Source: Xanthomonas dyei (GTDB lineage Bacteria; Pseudomonadota; Gammaproteobacteria; Xanthomonadales; Xanthomonadaceae). From it: 64,000 bases of DNA. Shown here piece by piece: positions 1 to 9,185 of the stretch; position 1 is the first letter of the stretch, and every line of letters starts with the position of its first letter. Under the pieces are notes generated by a model. It made no database searches, had not been told where the DNA came from, and saw only the letters and a list, made by a program, of their open reading frames with translations. The position numbers were made by a program, and so were the translations under genes. Where the stretch lies: positions 28,715-92,714 of the forward strand of contig NZ_MDEE01000019.1 in the NCBI RefSeq assembly GCF_002939865.1, read 5' to 3'.

Positions 1-1
1 C

Positions 2-958
2 ATCGATCTGCCGCAGGGCGCCACCCCGCTGGATTTTGCGTACCACGTGCACACCATGGTCGGCCACCGCTGCCGTGGCGCGCGCGTCAACGACCGCATC
101 GTGCCGCTCACCTACCGGCTGCGCAGCGGCGACCGCGTGGAGATCATGACCGCCAAGGAAGCCGACCCGCGTCGCGACTGGCTGCTGGCGTCCAACGGCT
201 TTCTGGCCAGCGGGCGTTCGCGCGACAAGGTGCGCGCCTGGTTCCACAAGCTCGACCGCGCGCGCAATGTGCAGGCGGGCAAGGAGTTGCTCGATCGCGA
301 GCTCAAGCGTCTGGGCCTGCAGCATGCCGATCTGAGCGTGGCGACGCGCAAATTCCACGCCGAAAACGTCGACGATCTGTATATTCAGGTGGCGCTGGGC
401 GATACCGGACCAAACCAGGTGAGCCGTGCGCTGCTGGAAGCCGAGCGCACGGCCTCGCAACCTGCGGTGCCGGCGCCACCGCGGCCCACCGCGCGCCGCG
501 AGGGCCTGGGGAAATCCAAATTCACCGTGCAGGGCGTGGGCAATTTGCTGGTGCAACTGGCGCGGTGTTGCCAGCCGGTGGCCGGCGAACCGATTGCCGG
601 TTACCTCACCCGCGGCCGCGGCATCACCGTGCACCGCACCGACTGCGCGGCATTGGCACGGCTGGCGGCCACCCACCCGCAACGCGTGTTGCCGGTGGAG
701 TGGGGCAAGGCCGGCAGCGGGTACGAAGTGGATGTGCAGGTGCGTGCGGTGGACCGCCGCTGGCTGCTCAAGGACATCACCAACCTGATCGCGCAGGAAG
801 ATGCCCACGTGCTGGAAATCAACAGCGACAACGTGCGCGACACCGGCAGGGCGCAGCTGCGACTGCGGCTCAAGGTCAGCGACTACGACCAGCTGTCCGC
901 GCTGCTCGGCAAGCTGGATGCCTTGCCCGGCGTGAACGAGGTGCGGCGGCTGGGCTGA
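2..958 (+). CDS. relA: GTP pyrophosphokinase RelA, C-terminal part (5' end outside window)
   Basis: This is the regulatory half of the ribosome-associated (p)ppGpp synthetase of the stringent response; the catalytic domains lie upstream of the window. The open frame runs from base 2. It starts inside the TGS domain (IDLPQGATPLDFAYHVH), followed by a helical linker, then the conserved-cysteine zinc-finger-like segment with ARCCQPVAGEPIAGY and VHRTDC (about residues 185-215 of the visible part). It ends in an ACT domain beginning near VQVRAVDRRWLLKDIT. The protein stops 23 residues after the LRLRLKVSD strand, as is normal for RelA. RelA rather than SpoT is preferred from overall similarity of the C-terminus, but without the N-terminal HD domain this cannot be proved here. 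Confidence 0.9.
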   Translation: MDLPQGATPLDFAYHVHTMVGHRCRGARVNDRIVPLTYRLRSGDRVEIMTAKEADPRRDWLLASNGFLASGRSRDKVRAWFHKLDRARNVQAGKELLDRELKRLGLQHADLSVATRKFHAENVDDLYIQVALGDTGPNQVSRALLEAERTASQPAVPAPPRPTARREGLGKSKFTVQGVGNLLVQLARCCQPVAGEPIAGYLTRGRGITVHRTDCAALARLAATHPQRVLPVEWGKAGSGYEVDVQVRAVDRRWLLKDITNLIAQEDAHVLEINSDNVRDTGRAQLRLRLKVSDYDQLSALLGKLDALPGVNEVRRLG

Positions 959-1016
959 GCGCAATCAACCGGCGTCGCGTGCTTTTGCGAGCGCTGCCGC
1001 TGGTTGGGATGGCGCA

Positions 1017-1043
1017 GATCATCTTGGTATGGCGCAGATGATC
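1017..1043. terminator. Perfect 8-bp stem-loop after relA
   Basis: GATCATCT and AGATGATC form a perfect 8-bp stem around an 11-base loop, about 60 bases after the relA stop. There is no T-tract, so this is not a classical intrinsic terminator. It may be a 3' end-protecting hairpin or part of a small repeat, because the ATGGCGCAGAT motif occurs twice, 20 bp apart. The rest of 959-1281 shows no convincing gene. Confidence 0.3.
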
Positions 1044-1281
1044 GGCGGACGTTCGGTGTGCTGCGCTTCGGGGGTGGCTTGCGCGGTCGCTGTGCTGCGG
1101 CACCCACGTGTCAGCCACCCCAGGCGTCGTGCAACTGCCACGACGATGCATCGATTCACCAGACCAGTCCGGACAGCGCGCCAGCACCTGCAGCGCTTGC
1201 CTTGACCAATCCCGACTCCCGACACCCCATTCCACTAAATCCGCTCGCCCACACCGTCTTCGCCACCCAGCCGGCTACCAT

Positions 1282-2847
1282 ATGCATGTGAACGCGTCCC
1301 CGTCAGGTCGCGCCAAGGATGGACGCGACCGCATGTTTTCCCTGCCGCGCTGGGTCAGGTCGCCGCGCCTCTGGGCGCCGTTGCGTAGCCGTGCGCTGTG
1401 GCGCGTGGTGCTGGTGCTGGCCGCCTGTCTGCTGTTGAGCGTCATCGCGCTGCGCAAGCCGCTGGGCGATGTGGTGTGGCCGGATACCCGCATTCAGCAA
1501 CTGCTGCAACGTGGCGATGCGGCGCTGTCGCGCGGCAAGCTCAGTGCCGCCGACGGCAGCGGTGCCCGCGAACTGTTCACCGCAGCGCTTGCGTTGGATA
1601 ACGATCGCAGCGAGGCGCGGGTCGGGTTGGCGCGCACCGGCGTGGTCGCGGTGGTGCAGGCGCGTGCCGCTATCGCGGCCGGCGATGCAGCCGCTGCGCA
1701 GCGCACGCTGGCACTGGCAACCGCACTGGAGGTGCCGCAGGCGCAGATCGCGCCGGTCGCGCTGCGGCTGCGTCAATTGCAGGCGCGCCGCGTCGGACTG
1801 GATGCCTTGCTGGTGCAAGCTATTGCCGCCCAGCAGCAAGGTCGCCTGGATGGCACGCCCGACAGCGCGCTGCCGCTGTATCAGCGCATTTTGACCCTGG
1901 CGCCCGACCGCACCGACGCGCTGGAAGGGCGCGAGGACGCCCTGACCGATCTCTTGGCGCAGGCGCGTCATGCGTTGGCGCGCGACGCACTCGGCGAGGC
2001 GGCACGCCTGCTGGCCGCGGCCAAACGCTACGATGCCGGGCATGCCGATGTGCCGTCGACCGAAGGGCACTATCACCGCGTGCTGGATCAGCGCCGGCAA
2101 CGTGCCGAGGCATTGTTGCGGCGCGGTCGGTTGGCCCCGGCTGCACGCGATTTCAACGCGGTGCTGGCGGCCGAGCCGGCCGATGTCGGGGCGCAGCGCG
2201 GGCTGGAACGGGTGGCCAGCGAATATGCCGCGCAGGCGGGCCGGCAGGCTGCGGACTTCCAGTTCGACGCGGCGATGCAGTCGCTGCAACAGGCGCGGTT
2301 GTTGGTACCGGGCGCCGCATCGATCGCCCAGGCCGGGCAGGCCATCGCCCGCGCCCGCGACGCCCAGCGCAGCCCGGAAACCGGTCTGTCGCGCGGCGTG
2401 CGCGAGCGCCGTTTGCGGCTGCTGTTGCAACGCGTCGCCGACGCCGAAGCGCGACAGCAATGGATGACGCCGCCCGGTGCCAGCGCCTACGACGCGGTGC
2501 GTGCGGCACAGGCGCTGGCGCCGCGCGATCCACGCGTGCTGCAGGCCGCTGCGCGTGTGGTGCCGGCCAGCCAGCGCTGTTTCGAAGACGAGCTGCGCAA
2601 CAACCGGCTGCGTGCTGCGCGCGGCTGCCTGGATGCCTGGCAGGCGCTGACCCCGAATGGCGATGCGTTGGCCGGCGCGCGTCGACGTCTTGCGCAGCGC
2701 TGGGTCGCGGTCGGCAGCGAGCGCCTGGGCCAGGAGGATGCGGCGTTCGCGCGCCGTGCGCAGGAACAAGCGCACCAACTGGACCCCAGCTTGCCGGAGC
2801 TGGCCGAATTCACGCGCCGGGTCAGGGCGGTGGCCGAACAGCGCTGA
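1282..2847 (+). CDS. TPR-like membrane-anchored protein, function unknown
   Basis: A protein of 521 residues with a basic N-terminus, one transmembrane segment (about residues 37-57, VVLVLAACLLLSVIALR) and a long Ala/Arg/Leu-rich helical domain outside the cytoplasm. Repeated motifs such as ALPLYQRILTLAPDRTDALEG and AARDFNAVLAAEPADVGAQRG look like tetratricopeptide repeats, suggesting a protein-interaction scaffold. The start chosen is the ATG at 1282, after which coding bias is strong. There is no good Shine-Dalgarno before it, and an ATG 17 codons later (MFSLPRW) is an alternative. It follows relA on the same strand but more than 300 bases away, so it is probably a separate transcript. No catalytic motif is visible. 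Confidence 0.75.
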   Translation: MHVNASPSGRAKDGRDRMFSLPRWVRSPRLWAPLRSRALWRVVLVLAACLLLSVIALRKPLGDVVWPDTRIQQLLQRGDAALSRGKLSAADGSGARELFTAALALDNDRSEARVGLARTGVVAVVQARAAIAAGDAAAAQRTLALATALEVPQAQIAPVALRLRQLQARRVGLDALLVQAIAAQQQGRLDGTPDSALPLYQRILTLAPDRTDALEGREDALTDLLAQARHALARDALGEAARLLAAAKRYDAGHADVPSTEGHYHRVLDQRRQRAEALLRRGRLAPAARDFNAVLAAEPADVGAQRGLERVASEYAAQAGRQAADFQFDAAMQSLQQARLLVPGAASIAQAGQAIARARDAQRSPETGLSRGVRERRLRLLLQRVADAEARQQWMTPPGASAYDAVRAAQALAPRDPRVLQAAARVVPASQRCFEDELRNNRLRAARGCLDAWQALTPNGDALAGARRRLAQRWVAVGSERLGQEDAAFARRAQEQAHQLDPSLPELAEFTRRVRAVAEQR

Positions 2848-3250
2848 GGCGTGCGCTGTTTTTGTCGGCGTTTGGCCTGTGCATGCCGGTAGTGGATGTT
2901 GATCAGACCGGAGACATCCAGGAGCGCCTCGACGTCATCTTCGCTGCAGGCAATGGCCGACCGGCCGAGTACCGGACGCGCTCGCTCGGCGCAGCAAAGT
3001 AGTTTTGTTAGTTGCTCGCAGTCCGCACCGGTTGTTGCTCCCTTCTCCCACTGGGAGAAGGTGCCCGAAGGGCGGATGAGGGTACGCGCGAAGCGTCGCA
3101 ATCTATGTGCGTGTTGGTCGTCGCAGTGAGCGAACTCTGCGAAGTCTCGCGTCCTGCGCGCCAAGACATCGATGCAGCCCGCAATGATCTGCGTGGTACG
3201 ACGACAACTGCTCGATCCGCAACGCACCCGTGAGTCACCAACGGCACCAC
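2848..3250. other. Intergenic stretch with repeat fragments
   Basis: No credible gene lies between the convergent TPR-like and glycosyltransferase genes. The stretch holds a GTTTTGTTAGTTGCTCGC string at about 3003-3020 that matches the terminal repeat of the MITE-like element at 54217-54360. It also holds the REP-like palindrome at 3039-3085. Confidence 0.6.
3039..3085. repeat. REP-like intergenic palindrome (copy 1)
   Basis: CCTTCTCCCACTGGGAGAAGG is a hairpin followed by GTGCCCGAAGGGCGGATGAGGG. The same module, in opposite orientation, is found at 56502-56548 and 59069-59115. All copies lie between genes. Confidence 0.7.
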
Positions 3251-5356
3251 TCACCCCGCGATAAACAGCTCGCGGACCGTCGCGCGCGCTGCGTCCAGCG
3301 AGAAGTGCTCGGCCACGTTGCGCAGCCCGTTGTCGGCCAGCTTCTGCCATAGCGCCGCATCCTGATACAGCCGCACGATGGCGCTGGCAAAGGCATCGGC
3401 TTCGTCGGCCACGCAGACATCGTCGCCATCGCGCAGATGCATGCCTTCCACCGCGCAAGTGGTGCCGACCACCGGTTGACCATGCGCCATGCTCAGATTG
3501 ATCTTGCCTTTGACGCCGGCGCCGAAGCGCAGCGGGGCGACCGCAATGCGGGCGCTGTCCATGAACGGCACCAGATCCGGCACATGGCCGTGCAGTTGCA
3601 CGCCGGGGCATTGGTCTGCAAGCAGCTTCAGCGCCTCCGGCAGATCCGCACCGATGCAATGAAATTCCACATCCGGCAGTTGCGCGCGCACCTGCGGGAA
3701 GATCGCGCTGATGAACCACTGCACCGCATCCACATTGGGCGGATGGCGGAAGCCGCCCACGAACACCAGGTCGCGGCGTTGCACGAAGCTATGGCCGCTG
3801 CCGGCGACCTCGTGCAGATTGGAGAGCAAGGCAGTGCGGATCTGCGGCGCGTCCGTGCGTAATTGCGCCTGTTCGGCCGCAGACACCAGCAGGGTGACGT
3901 CGGTGGCCGCCATGATCTCCAGCTCGCGTACCCGGGTGCGTTCGGCGCTGCGCAGCAGATTGGCATCGCCGGCGAGCTCGGCGCCGCGGCGCTCGCGCAG
4001 GTAATGCAGGTCGACGGTGTCGAACAGGGTGCGTGCCTGCGGCGCGTACTGTTTCAACAGCGGCAGGCAGGCGTGGGCAACGTGATGGCGCACCAGCAGC
4101 ACCACCGCAAAACGCGGGCCGTGCGTGCGCAGCCAGCTGCCGATGCCGTCCAGGAACGGCGCGTACCAGACCTCCACCCCCAGTTGCTGCAGCGCCTGGG
4201 TGTGGCGTCCGGCATGTTCGCGCCGGGTCGGCACGAACACCACATGGGCGCCTTCTTCGCGCAATAGCCGGATCAGATTGAATTGCCGCAACGAGCCGGA
4301 ATCGCGATCCGGTTGCGGCACGCATTCGTCCAGGATCAGCACCTGGCGTTGCCCGCGATGCAGTTGCGCCGGGCCAGGCACCGTGCCGACCGGCAACTGC
4401 GTTGCCAGCGCCTGCTGCCATTTCTCCGCGAAAACGGCCTGATTGCGCACCTGATAGGCCTTCACTCCGGTGCGCGTGTCGGTGCCGTTGCTGGTGCCTT
4501 CGTCGTGCACCACCACGCTGGCCGGCTGCACCAGGACCTGATGCCCGGCGGCGCGCACCGCAAAGGCCAGGTCGGTGTCTTCGTAATAGGCCGGCATGTA
4601 GCGGCGATCCAGCCCCCCCAAGGTCCGCAGCAACAGCGCTCGCGGCAGCGCGATCGCTGCACCCGAGCAATAGTCCATCGCGCGGACATAGGCATAGCGT
4701 GGGTCATCGGCCGACTCGAAGCGGCCGTAGCTCCAGGCGCTGCCGTCGGCGAAGACCACGCCACCGGATTCCTGCAGGCGCCCGTCCGGGTACACCAATT
4801 GCGCGCCGACCAGGCCGGCGTTCGGATGCGCGGTGAAGGTGTCGATCAGTCGATCCAGCCAGCCGGGCTGCGGGATGGTGTCGTTGTTGAGCAACACCAC
4901 GTACGCGCCACGCGCCAGCGCGATCCCGTCGTTGCAGGCAGCGATGAAGCCGCCGTTGCTGGCGCGCAGGTGGTACTGCAGGCCGGCAATCTGCGGCAGC
5001 TGCACGGCGGTGGCATCGCTGCTGCCGTCGTCCACCACGACGATCTCCACCTCAAGCGTTGGTGGATGCGCAGCCAGCGCACGCAGACAGGCCAGCGTAT
5101 GGGCGATGTGGTTGTAGACCGGGATCACCACCGTCACGCGCGGCGCGGCGCTGTGCGGCACCGCAAATGCGGCAAATGGCGCGGCATCGGGCAGCCATAG
5201 CGATGTGCCGAGCGCCACCGGTGGTGCCTGCGTGTGTACGCGAATGCGCTGCCAGGTGGCCCGCCACCCGCGTGTGCGCATGCTGGCCACGCTGCGGTGG
5301 ATCAGGCCGAGCACGCGATTGAACAGATAGCGCGCGTCGGCCAGGGACATCGACAT
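3251..5356 (-). CDS. Two-domain glycosyltransferase (GT2 plus GT4-like)
   Basis: A 701-residue predicted cytoplasmic glycosyltransferase, likely acting on a surface polysaccharide. The N-terminal half is a GT2/GT-A domain: VTVVIPVYNH, then EIVVVDDGSSDAT, then the metal-binding region LLNNDTIPQPGWLD, and the acceptor-side EDTDLAFAVRAAGHQ. The C-terminal half (about from residue 350) is a GT-B domain ending with the typical donor-binding stretch PLRFGAGVKGKIN and the conserved acidic end of that fold. The ATG at 5356 is chosen because CTGGAG lies nine bases before it; the frame is open further upstream but with poor coding character. It is divergent from mrcB and convergent with the TPR-like gene, so probably monocistronic. 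The sugar and acceptor are not evident. Confidence 0.85.
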   Translation of the reverse strand: MSMSLADARYLFNRVLGLIHRSVASMRTRGWRATWQRIRVHTQAPPVALGTSLWLPDAAPFAAFAVPHSAAPRVTVVIPVYNHIAHTLACLRALAAHPPTLEVEIVVVDDGSSDATAVQLPQIAGLQYHLRASNGGFIAACNDGIALARGAYVVLLNNDTIPQPGWLDRLIDTFTAHPNAGLVGAQLVYPDGRLQESGGVVFADGSAWSYGRFESADDPRYAYVRAMDYCSGAAIALPRALLLRTLGGLDRRYMPAYYEDTDLAFAVRAAGHQVLVQPASVVVHDEGTSNGTDTRTGVKAYQVRNQAVFAEKWQQALATQLPVGTVPGPAQLHRGQRQVLILDECVPQPDRDSGSLRQFNLIRLLREEGAHVVFVPTRREHAGRHTQALQQLGVEVWYAPFLDGIGSWLRTHGPRFAVVLLVRHHVAHACLPLLKQYAPQARTLFDTVDLHYLRERRGAELAGDANLLRSAERTRVRELEIMAATDVTLLVSAAEQAQLRTDAPQIRTALLSNLHEVAGSGHSFVQRRDLVFVGGFRHPPNVDAVQWFISAIFPQVRAQLPDVEFHCIGADLPEALKLLADQCPGVQLHGHVPDLVPFMDSARIAVAPLRFGAGVKGKINLSMAHGQPVVGTTCAVEGMHLRDGDDVCVADEADAFASAIVRLYQDAALWQKLADNGLRNVAEHFSLDAARATVRELFIAG

Positions 5357-5593
5357 TGCGTTGAAACTCCAGCGGAGAGACAGGTGAATGGAGTCAGCAG
5401 GGAGTGCGATGGCGCAGCCGGCAGACAACCGCCGCCAGTGTACCGAGGAGCACTGTCCGCGCCGAGCACAGGCCGCAGCGGCGCGGCGGTGAGCGCGTGC
5501 GTTTGTTAGCCGCGCTTAAGCCGGCGGGGCCGGCGCGCCGCAACCATGACAGCGCTGCGCTAGACTCGCCCGACTCTACATTCTCGCATTCCC

Positions 5594-8038
5594 GTGCCCC
5601 GACGCTACGACCACGACGATTCCGACGACTTTCAGGACGACTCAAACGCGCAAGGCTCCCGCTGGCAACGCAGGCTGATTGTCTGGGGATTTGCTGCGAT
5701 CGCGCTGGCGCTCGGTTTCCTGATCCCCTATACGGTGTATCTGAACAAGCAGGTCACGCAACGCTTTGGCGAGCTGCGTTGGCAGATCCCGACCCGCGTG
5801 TACGGGCGCCCGCTGGTGCTGGTGCCCGGCAATGCGCTGGATGCGGCCACGCTGAAGACCGAACTGGATGCGGCGTCCTACCGCGACGACGGCCAGGCCA
5901 AGCTGGCCGGCACCTATCAGCAGGATGGCAGCCGCTTCACCATCGCCAGCCGCGGCTATAACGATGTGGACGGGCGCGTGCCTGCCCGACGTATCGAGGT
6001 CAGCCTGACCGGTGGCCGTGTGGCGAGCCTGCGCGATGCGGCCGACCGCAAGACGCTCAAGAGCGCGCGGCTGGACCCGGCGCGTATCGCCACGCTGTAT
6101 GGGCAGAAGCAGGAAGAGCGCCGCCTGGTGCGCATGGAAGAAGTGCCGGAACTGCTGGTCACCGGCTTGCAGGCGGTGGAAGACCGCGACTTCAACAGTC
6201 ACCACGGCATCGATCTGAGCGGCATGGTGCGTGCGGCCTGGATCATGGTGCGCTCCGGCGGCCAGGTCCGTCAGGGCGCCAGCACCTTGACCCAGCAGCT
6301 GGCGCGCAGCGGGCTGCTCGGCATCGGCAAGGAACAGACGGTCACGCGCAAATTCAACGAGATTCTGTACGCGGTGATCATGGAGGCGCGCTACGACAAG
6401 CGCACCATCCTGGAGGCCTATCTCAACCAGGTCTATCTGGGTCAGCGCGGCGGGCAGGCCATCCACGGCGTGTCATCGGGTGCGGAACTGTGGTTCGGCC
6501 GCGAGCTCACTTCGATGACCACCGAGCAGATCGCACTGCTGATCGGGCTGGTGAAGGGTCCGTCTTATTACGATCCGCGGCGCAATCCGGAGCGCGCGCT
6601 GGATCGGCGTAACTTCGTGCTGGGCAAGCTGCGCGACAACCAACTGATCGACGATGCCGAATACAAGCGCGCGCTGGCTGCGCCGCTGGGCGTGCCTACC
6701 GAACCAGGCCTGGTCGCTGCCAACCGCTTCCCGGCCTATGTGGATCTGGTGCGCCGGCAGCTGGCCCACGATTACCCCGAAGGCGTGCTGCAAGGCGCCG
6801 GCATGAGCGTGCTCACCGGCATGTCGCCGTCAGCGCAGGCCTATGCCGAAGGCGCGGTGACCGGCACCATCAAGCGGCTGGACAACAAGAAGCGCCCGCC
6901 GCTGCAGGCTGGCCTGGTGATGACCGACGTGCATAACGGCGATGTGCTGGCGGTGGTCGGCAGCCGCGATGTGGCCAAGCCGGGCTTCAATCGCGCGGTG
7001 GAGGCGCAGCGGCAGGTGGGCTCGTTGCTCAAGCCGTTCGTCTACTTGCTGGCGCTGGCCTCGCCGGACCGTTGGGCGTTGTCCAGTTGGGTCGACGATT
7101 CACCGGTGACGGTGCAGCTCAGCCGGGGCAAGACCTGGTCGCCGGGCAATTCCGACAACCGCAGCCACGGCACGGTGCGGCTGGTCGATGCGCTGGCGCA
7201 TTCCTATAACCAGGCCACGGTGCGGGTGGGCATGCAGGTCGGCGCGGACCGTGTCGCGCAATTGATCCAGGTGCTGGCCGGCATCAAGGCCGATCCCAAC
7301 CCCTCGTTGATCCTGGGCGCCACCGATCAGAGCCCGTACGGTATGGCGCAGCTGTACCAGTTCCTGGCCGCCGGTGGCGAGATTCAGCCGCTGCACGCGG
7401 TGCGTGGCGTGCTCGACCCGCAGGGCAAGTTGCTCAAGCGCTACGACAAGACCCCGGCACCGGCGCAGGAAGGCGATTCTGTGGCGGCCAACCTGATCAG
7501 CGTCGCCCTGCAGCAGGTGGTCAGTGGCGGGACCGCGCGGCAGCTGCTGGGCGATGGCCTCGGGCGGCTGTCGCCGGCCGGCAAGACCGGCACCTCCAAC
7601 GACGGCCGCGACAGCTGGTACGCCGGCTACACCGGCGACCATTTGGCGGTGATCTGGATGGGCAACGACCAGAACGAAGAGACCGGCCTGTACGGCGCCA
7701 CCGGCGCGATGCGGGTGTGGTCGAGCATCTTCGCGCGTCTGCCCAGCGCACCGTTGAAGGTGAACGGCAAGGGCCTGGATTGGCAGTGGGTAGATGCAGC
7801 CGGCACCGGCGTCACCGATGCCGGCTGCCCGGGCGCGCGCCAGTTCCCGTTCGTGGTCGGCTTCACGCCGGCCTATGCGCCGTGTGCCGGTAATGCGCCC
7901 TCCATCGAAGGCGTGCCGGACGATGGATCCGCACCCGCCGAGCAATCCAGCGGTGGCGGCTGGCGGCGTTTCTTCGGGTTGGAAAAGAAGCCGGAAGCAC
8001 CCGCACCGGCGCCTGCGTCGGCGCCCCCTGCACATTGA
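5594..8038 (+). CDS. mrcB: Penicillin-binding protein 1B (class A, bifunctional)
   Basis: This inner-membrane peptidoglycan synthase of 814 residues polymerises lipid II and cross-links the strands. A short acidic cytoplasmic tail precedes the transmembrane anchor (about residues 29-52). A UvrB-like domain 2 region follows, then the GT51 glycosyltransferase with its catalytic glutamate in VEDRDFNSHHG (about residue 195) and the QGASTLTQQLAR motif. The transpeptidase has the nucleophile Ser477 in SLLK, then SYNQ, then KTGTS near residue 664. The C-terminal 60 residues are a Pro/Ala-rich extension. The start is GTG at 5594 with no strong Shine-Dalgarno. The following lipoprotein gene begins only 13 bases after the stop, so the two are probably co-transcribed. 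Confidence 0.95.
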   Translation: MPRRYDHDDSDDFQDDSNAQGSRWQRRLIVWGFAAIALALGFLIPYTVYLNKQVTQRFGELRWQIPTRVYGRPLVLVPGNALDAATLKTELDAASYRDDGQAKLAGTYQQDGSRFTIASRGYNDVDGRVPARRIEVSLTGGRVASLRDAADRKTLKSARLDPARIATLYGQKQEERRLVRMEEVPELLVTGLQAVEDRDFNSHHGIDLSGMVRAAWIMVRSGGQVRQGASTLTQQLARSGLLGIGKEQTVTRKFNEILYAVIMEARYDKRTILEAYLNQVYLGQRGGQAIHGVSSGAELWFGRELTSMTTEQIALLIGLVKGPSYYDPRRNPERALDRRNFVLGKLRDNQLIDDAEYKRALAAPLGVPTEPGLVAANRFPAYVDLVRRQLAHDYPEGVLQGAGMSVLTGMSPSAQAYAEGAVTGTIKRLDNKKRPPLQAGLVMTDVHNGDVLAVVGSRDVAKPGFNRAVEAQRQVGSLLKPFVYLLALASPDRWALSSWVDDSPVTVQLSRGKTWSPGNSDNRSHGTVRLVDALAHSYNQATVRVGMQVGADRVAQLIQVLAGIKADPNPSLILGATDQSPYGMAQLYQFLAAGGEIQPLHAVRGVLDPQGKLLKRYDKTPAPAQEGDSVAANLISVALQQVVSGGTARQLLGDGLGRLSPAGKTGTSNDGRDSWYAGYTGDHLAVIWMGNDQNEETGLYGATGAMRVWSSIFARLPSAPLKVNGKGLDWQWVDAAGTGVTDAGCPGARQFPFVVGFTPAYAPCAGNAPSIEGVPDDGSAPAEQSSGGGWRRFFGLEKKPEAPAPAPASAPPAH

Positions 8039-8051
8039 GTGGAGTGACCCC

Positions 8052-8576
8052 ATGATCCGATTGCATCGTCTTGTTGCCCTGATCGGCGTGCTCGCCGCAG
8101 TCACTGCCTGCGTCAGTGCGCCGCCCGCGCCGCCGCCGACCCCGGTGGACCCGACCACGCCCACCCAACGGCTGTTGTTGATCGAACGAGAAGCCGGCGT
8201 CGACGACACCGAGTTGTCGGTGCAGCCGCTGCGCGACCCGCAGGTGGACGACCTGCGCGAGAGCGCCAAGGCCAAGCGCCAGGCCGGCGACCTGCCCGGT
8301 GCGGCGGCGGCGCTGGATCAGGCGCTGGGGCTGGTGTCCGGCGACCCGGCGATCCTGCAGGAACGTGCCGAAGTGGCCGTGTTGCAAGCCGATTGGCCGG
8401 CGGCCGAACGCTTTGCCAACCAGGCGGTGGAACTGGGCTCCAAGACCGGCCCGCTGTGCCGGCGCCATTGGGCCACCATCGAGCAATCGCGGCTGGCGCG
8501 TGGCGAAAAGGACAACGCCGCCTCGGCCAAGGCGCAGATCGCCGGCTGCACCGTGCCGGGCGTGAAACGGTACTGA
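8052..8576 (+). CDS. TPR-type lipoprotein downstream of mrcB
   Basis: A 174-residue lipoprotein. The signal peptide ends in a lipobox, AAVTAC (Cys20), followed by a Pro-rich linker and a TPR-like helical domain (AKRQAGDLPGAAAALDQAL, then ADWPAAERFANQAVELG). GGAG lies seven bases before the ATG. The tight linkage to mrcB suggests a role in peptidoglycan synthesis, possibly as an outer-membrane activator comparable to the Lpo proteins. That is inference from position only, since no sequence similarity to LpoB is evident. Confidence 0.8.
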   Translation: MIRLHRLVALIGVLAAVTACVSAPPAPPPTPVDPTTPTQRLLLIEREAGVDDTELSVQPLRDPQVDDLRESAKAKRQAGDLPGAAAALDQALGLVSGDPAILQERAEVAVLQADWPAAERFANQAVELGSKTGPLCRRHWATIEQSRLARGEKDNAASAKAQIAGCTVPGVKRY

Positions 8577-8594
8577 GTGCGTGCCATACCGGTT

Positions 8595-8610
8595 GCGCTG
8601 CCAGCAGCGC
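8595..8610. terminator. GC-rich inverted repeat after the mrcB-lipoprotein pair
   Basis: GCGCTGC and GCAGCGC are adjacent inverted repeats separated by two bases, within an outer CCGG/CCGG pair, about 20 bases after the lipoprotein stop. There is no T-tract. A structured 3' end is plausible, an intrinsic terminator less so. Confidence 0.3.
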
Positions 8611-9185
8611 GGCCGGTTCGGCTGGCTGTGTCATGCGCGATTGGGCGAGTAGTTTCGTAAGTGGGCCTCTTATAGGTCACTCGATAACAGCACCCTCCGC
8701 CTCGTCCGCAGCAGGTCTGGTGTTCGAGTGGTATGCGTTCGTGGTTGCGAGCCTTAGGCCGCTTCTGGATGATGTGTGACCACGCGCGTGGCATGGGCAA
8801 TCTGCCTTGTTGTCTGCAAGTCGCCGATGCATGCCAACCAAGCCACTGGGTGACGAAGTTTGTATCGCCGATCGGGATGCAATCTGTGTCCGGATGGAGC
8901 AAGGCATCTGTAGCGACAAGAACGCAACAGCGCGTTGGACCGCACGGATGACGCAGCGATTACCGCGCGCCAACTGCATCCAAGGCGCCTGGGCCTCGCT
9001 GGCAATCGGCATCAGTCACGGATGGCACAGCGCAGCCGTAAAATCGATGCATCACCCTCTCACGTCCGCCGCAGTCGCCTTACCGCGATGAAGTGATTGC
9101 TGACTGCCGCAGACCCGATCCAGGCAGCATGACCGCGCACGCGCTAGGCTGTCGAGCTTCTTCTTCTTCGGCATCCGTCGGTCTC
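8611..9185. other. Long intergenic region without recognised content
   Basis: About 575 bases with no frame of convincing codon bias and no tRNA-like or obvious repeat structure. The promoter of the helicase gene is presumably near its 3' end. Confidence 0.5.

Noticed and set aside
8807..9091. A 94-codon frame before the helicase gene
   Set aside because: No ribosome-binding site, poor codon bias and a composition typical of random frames in this GC range.
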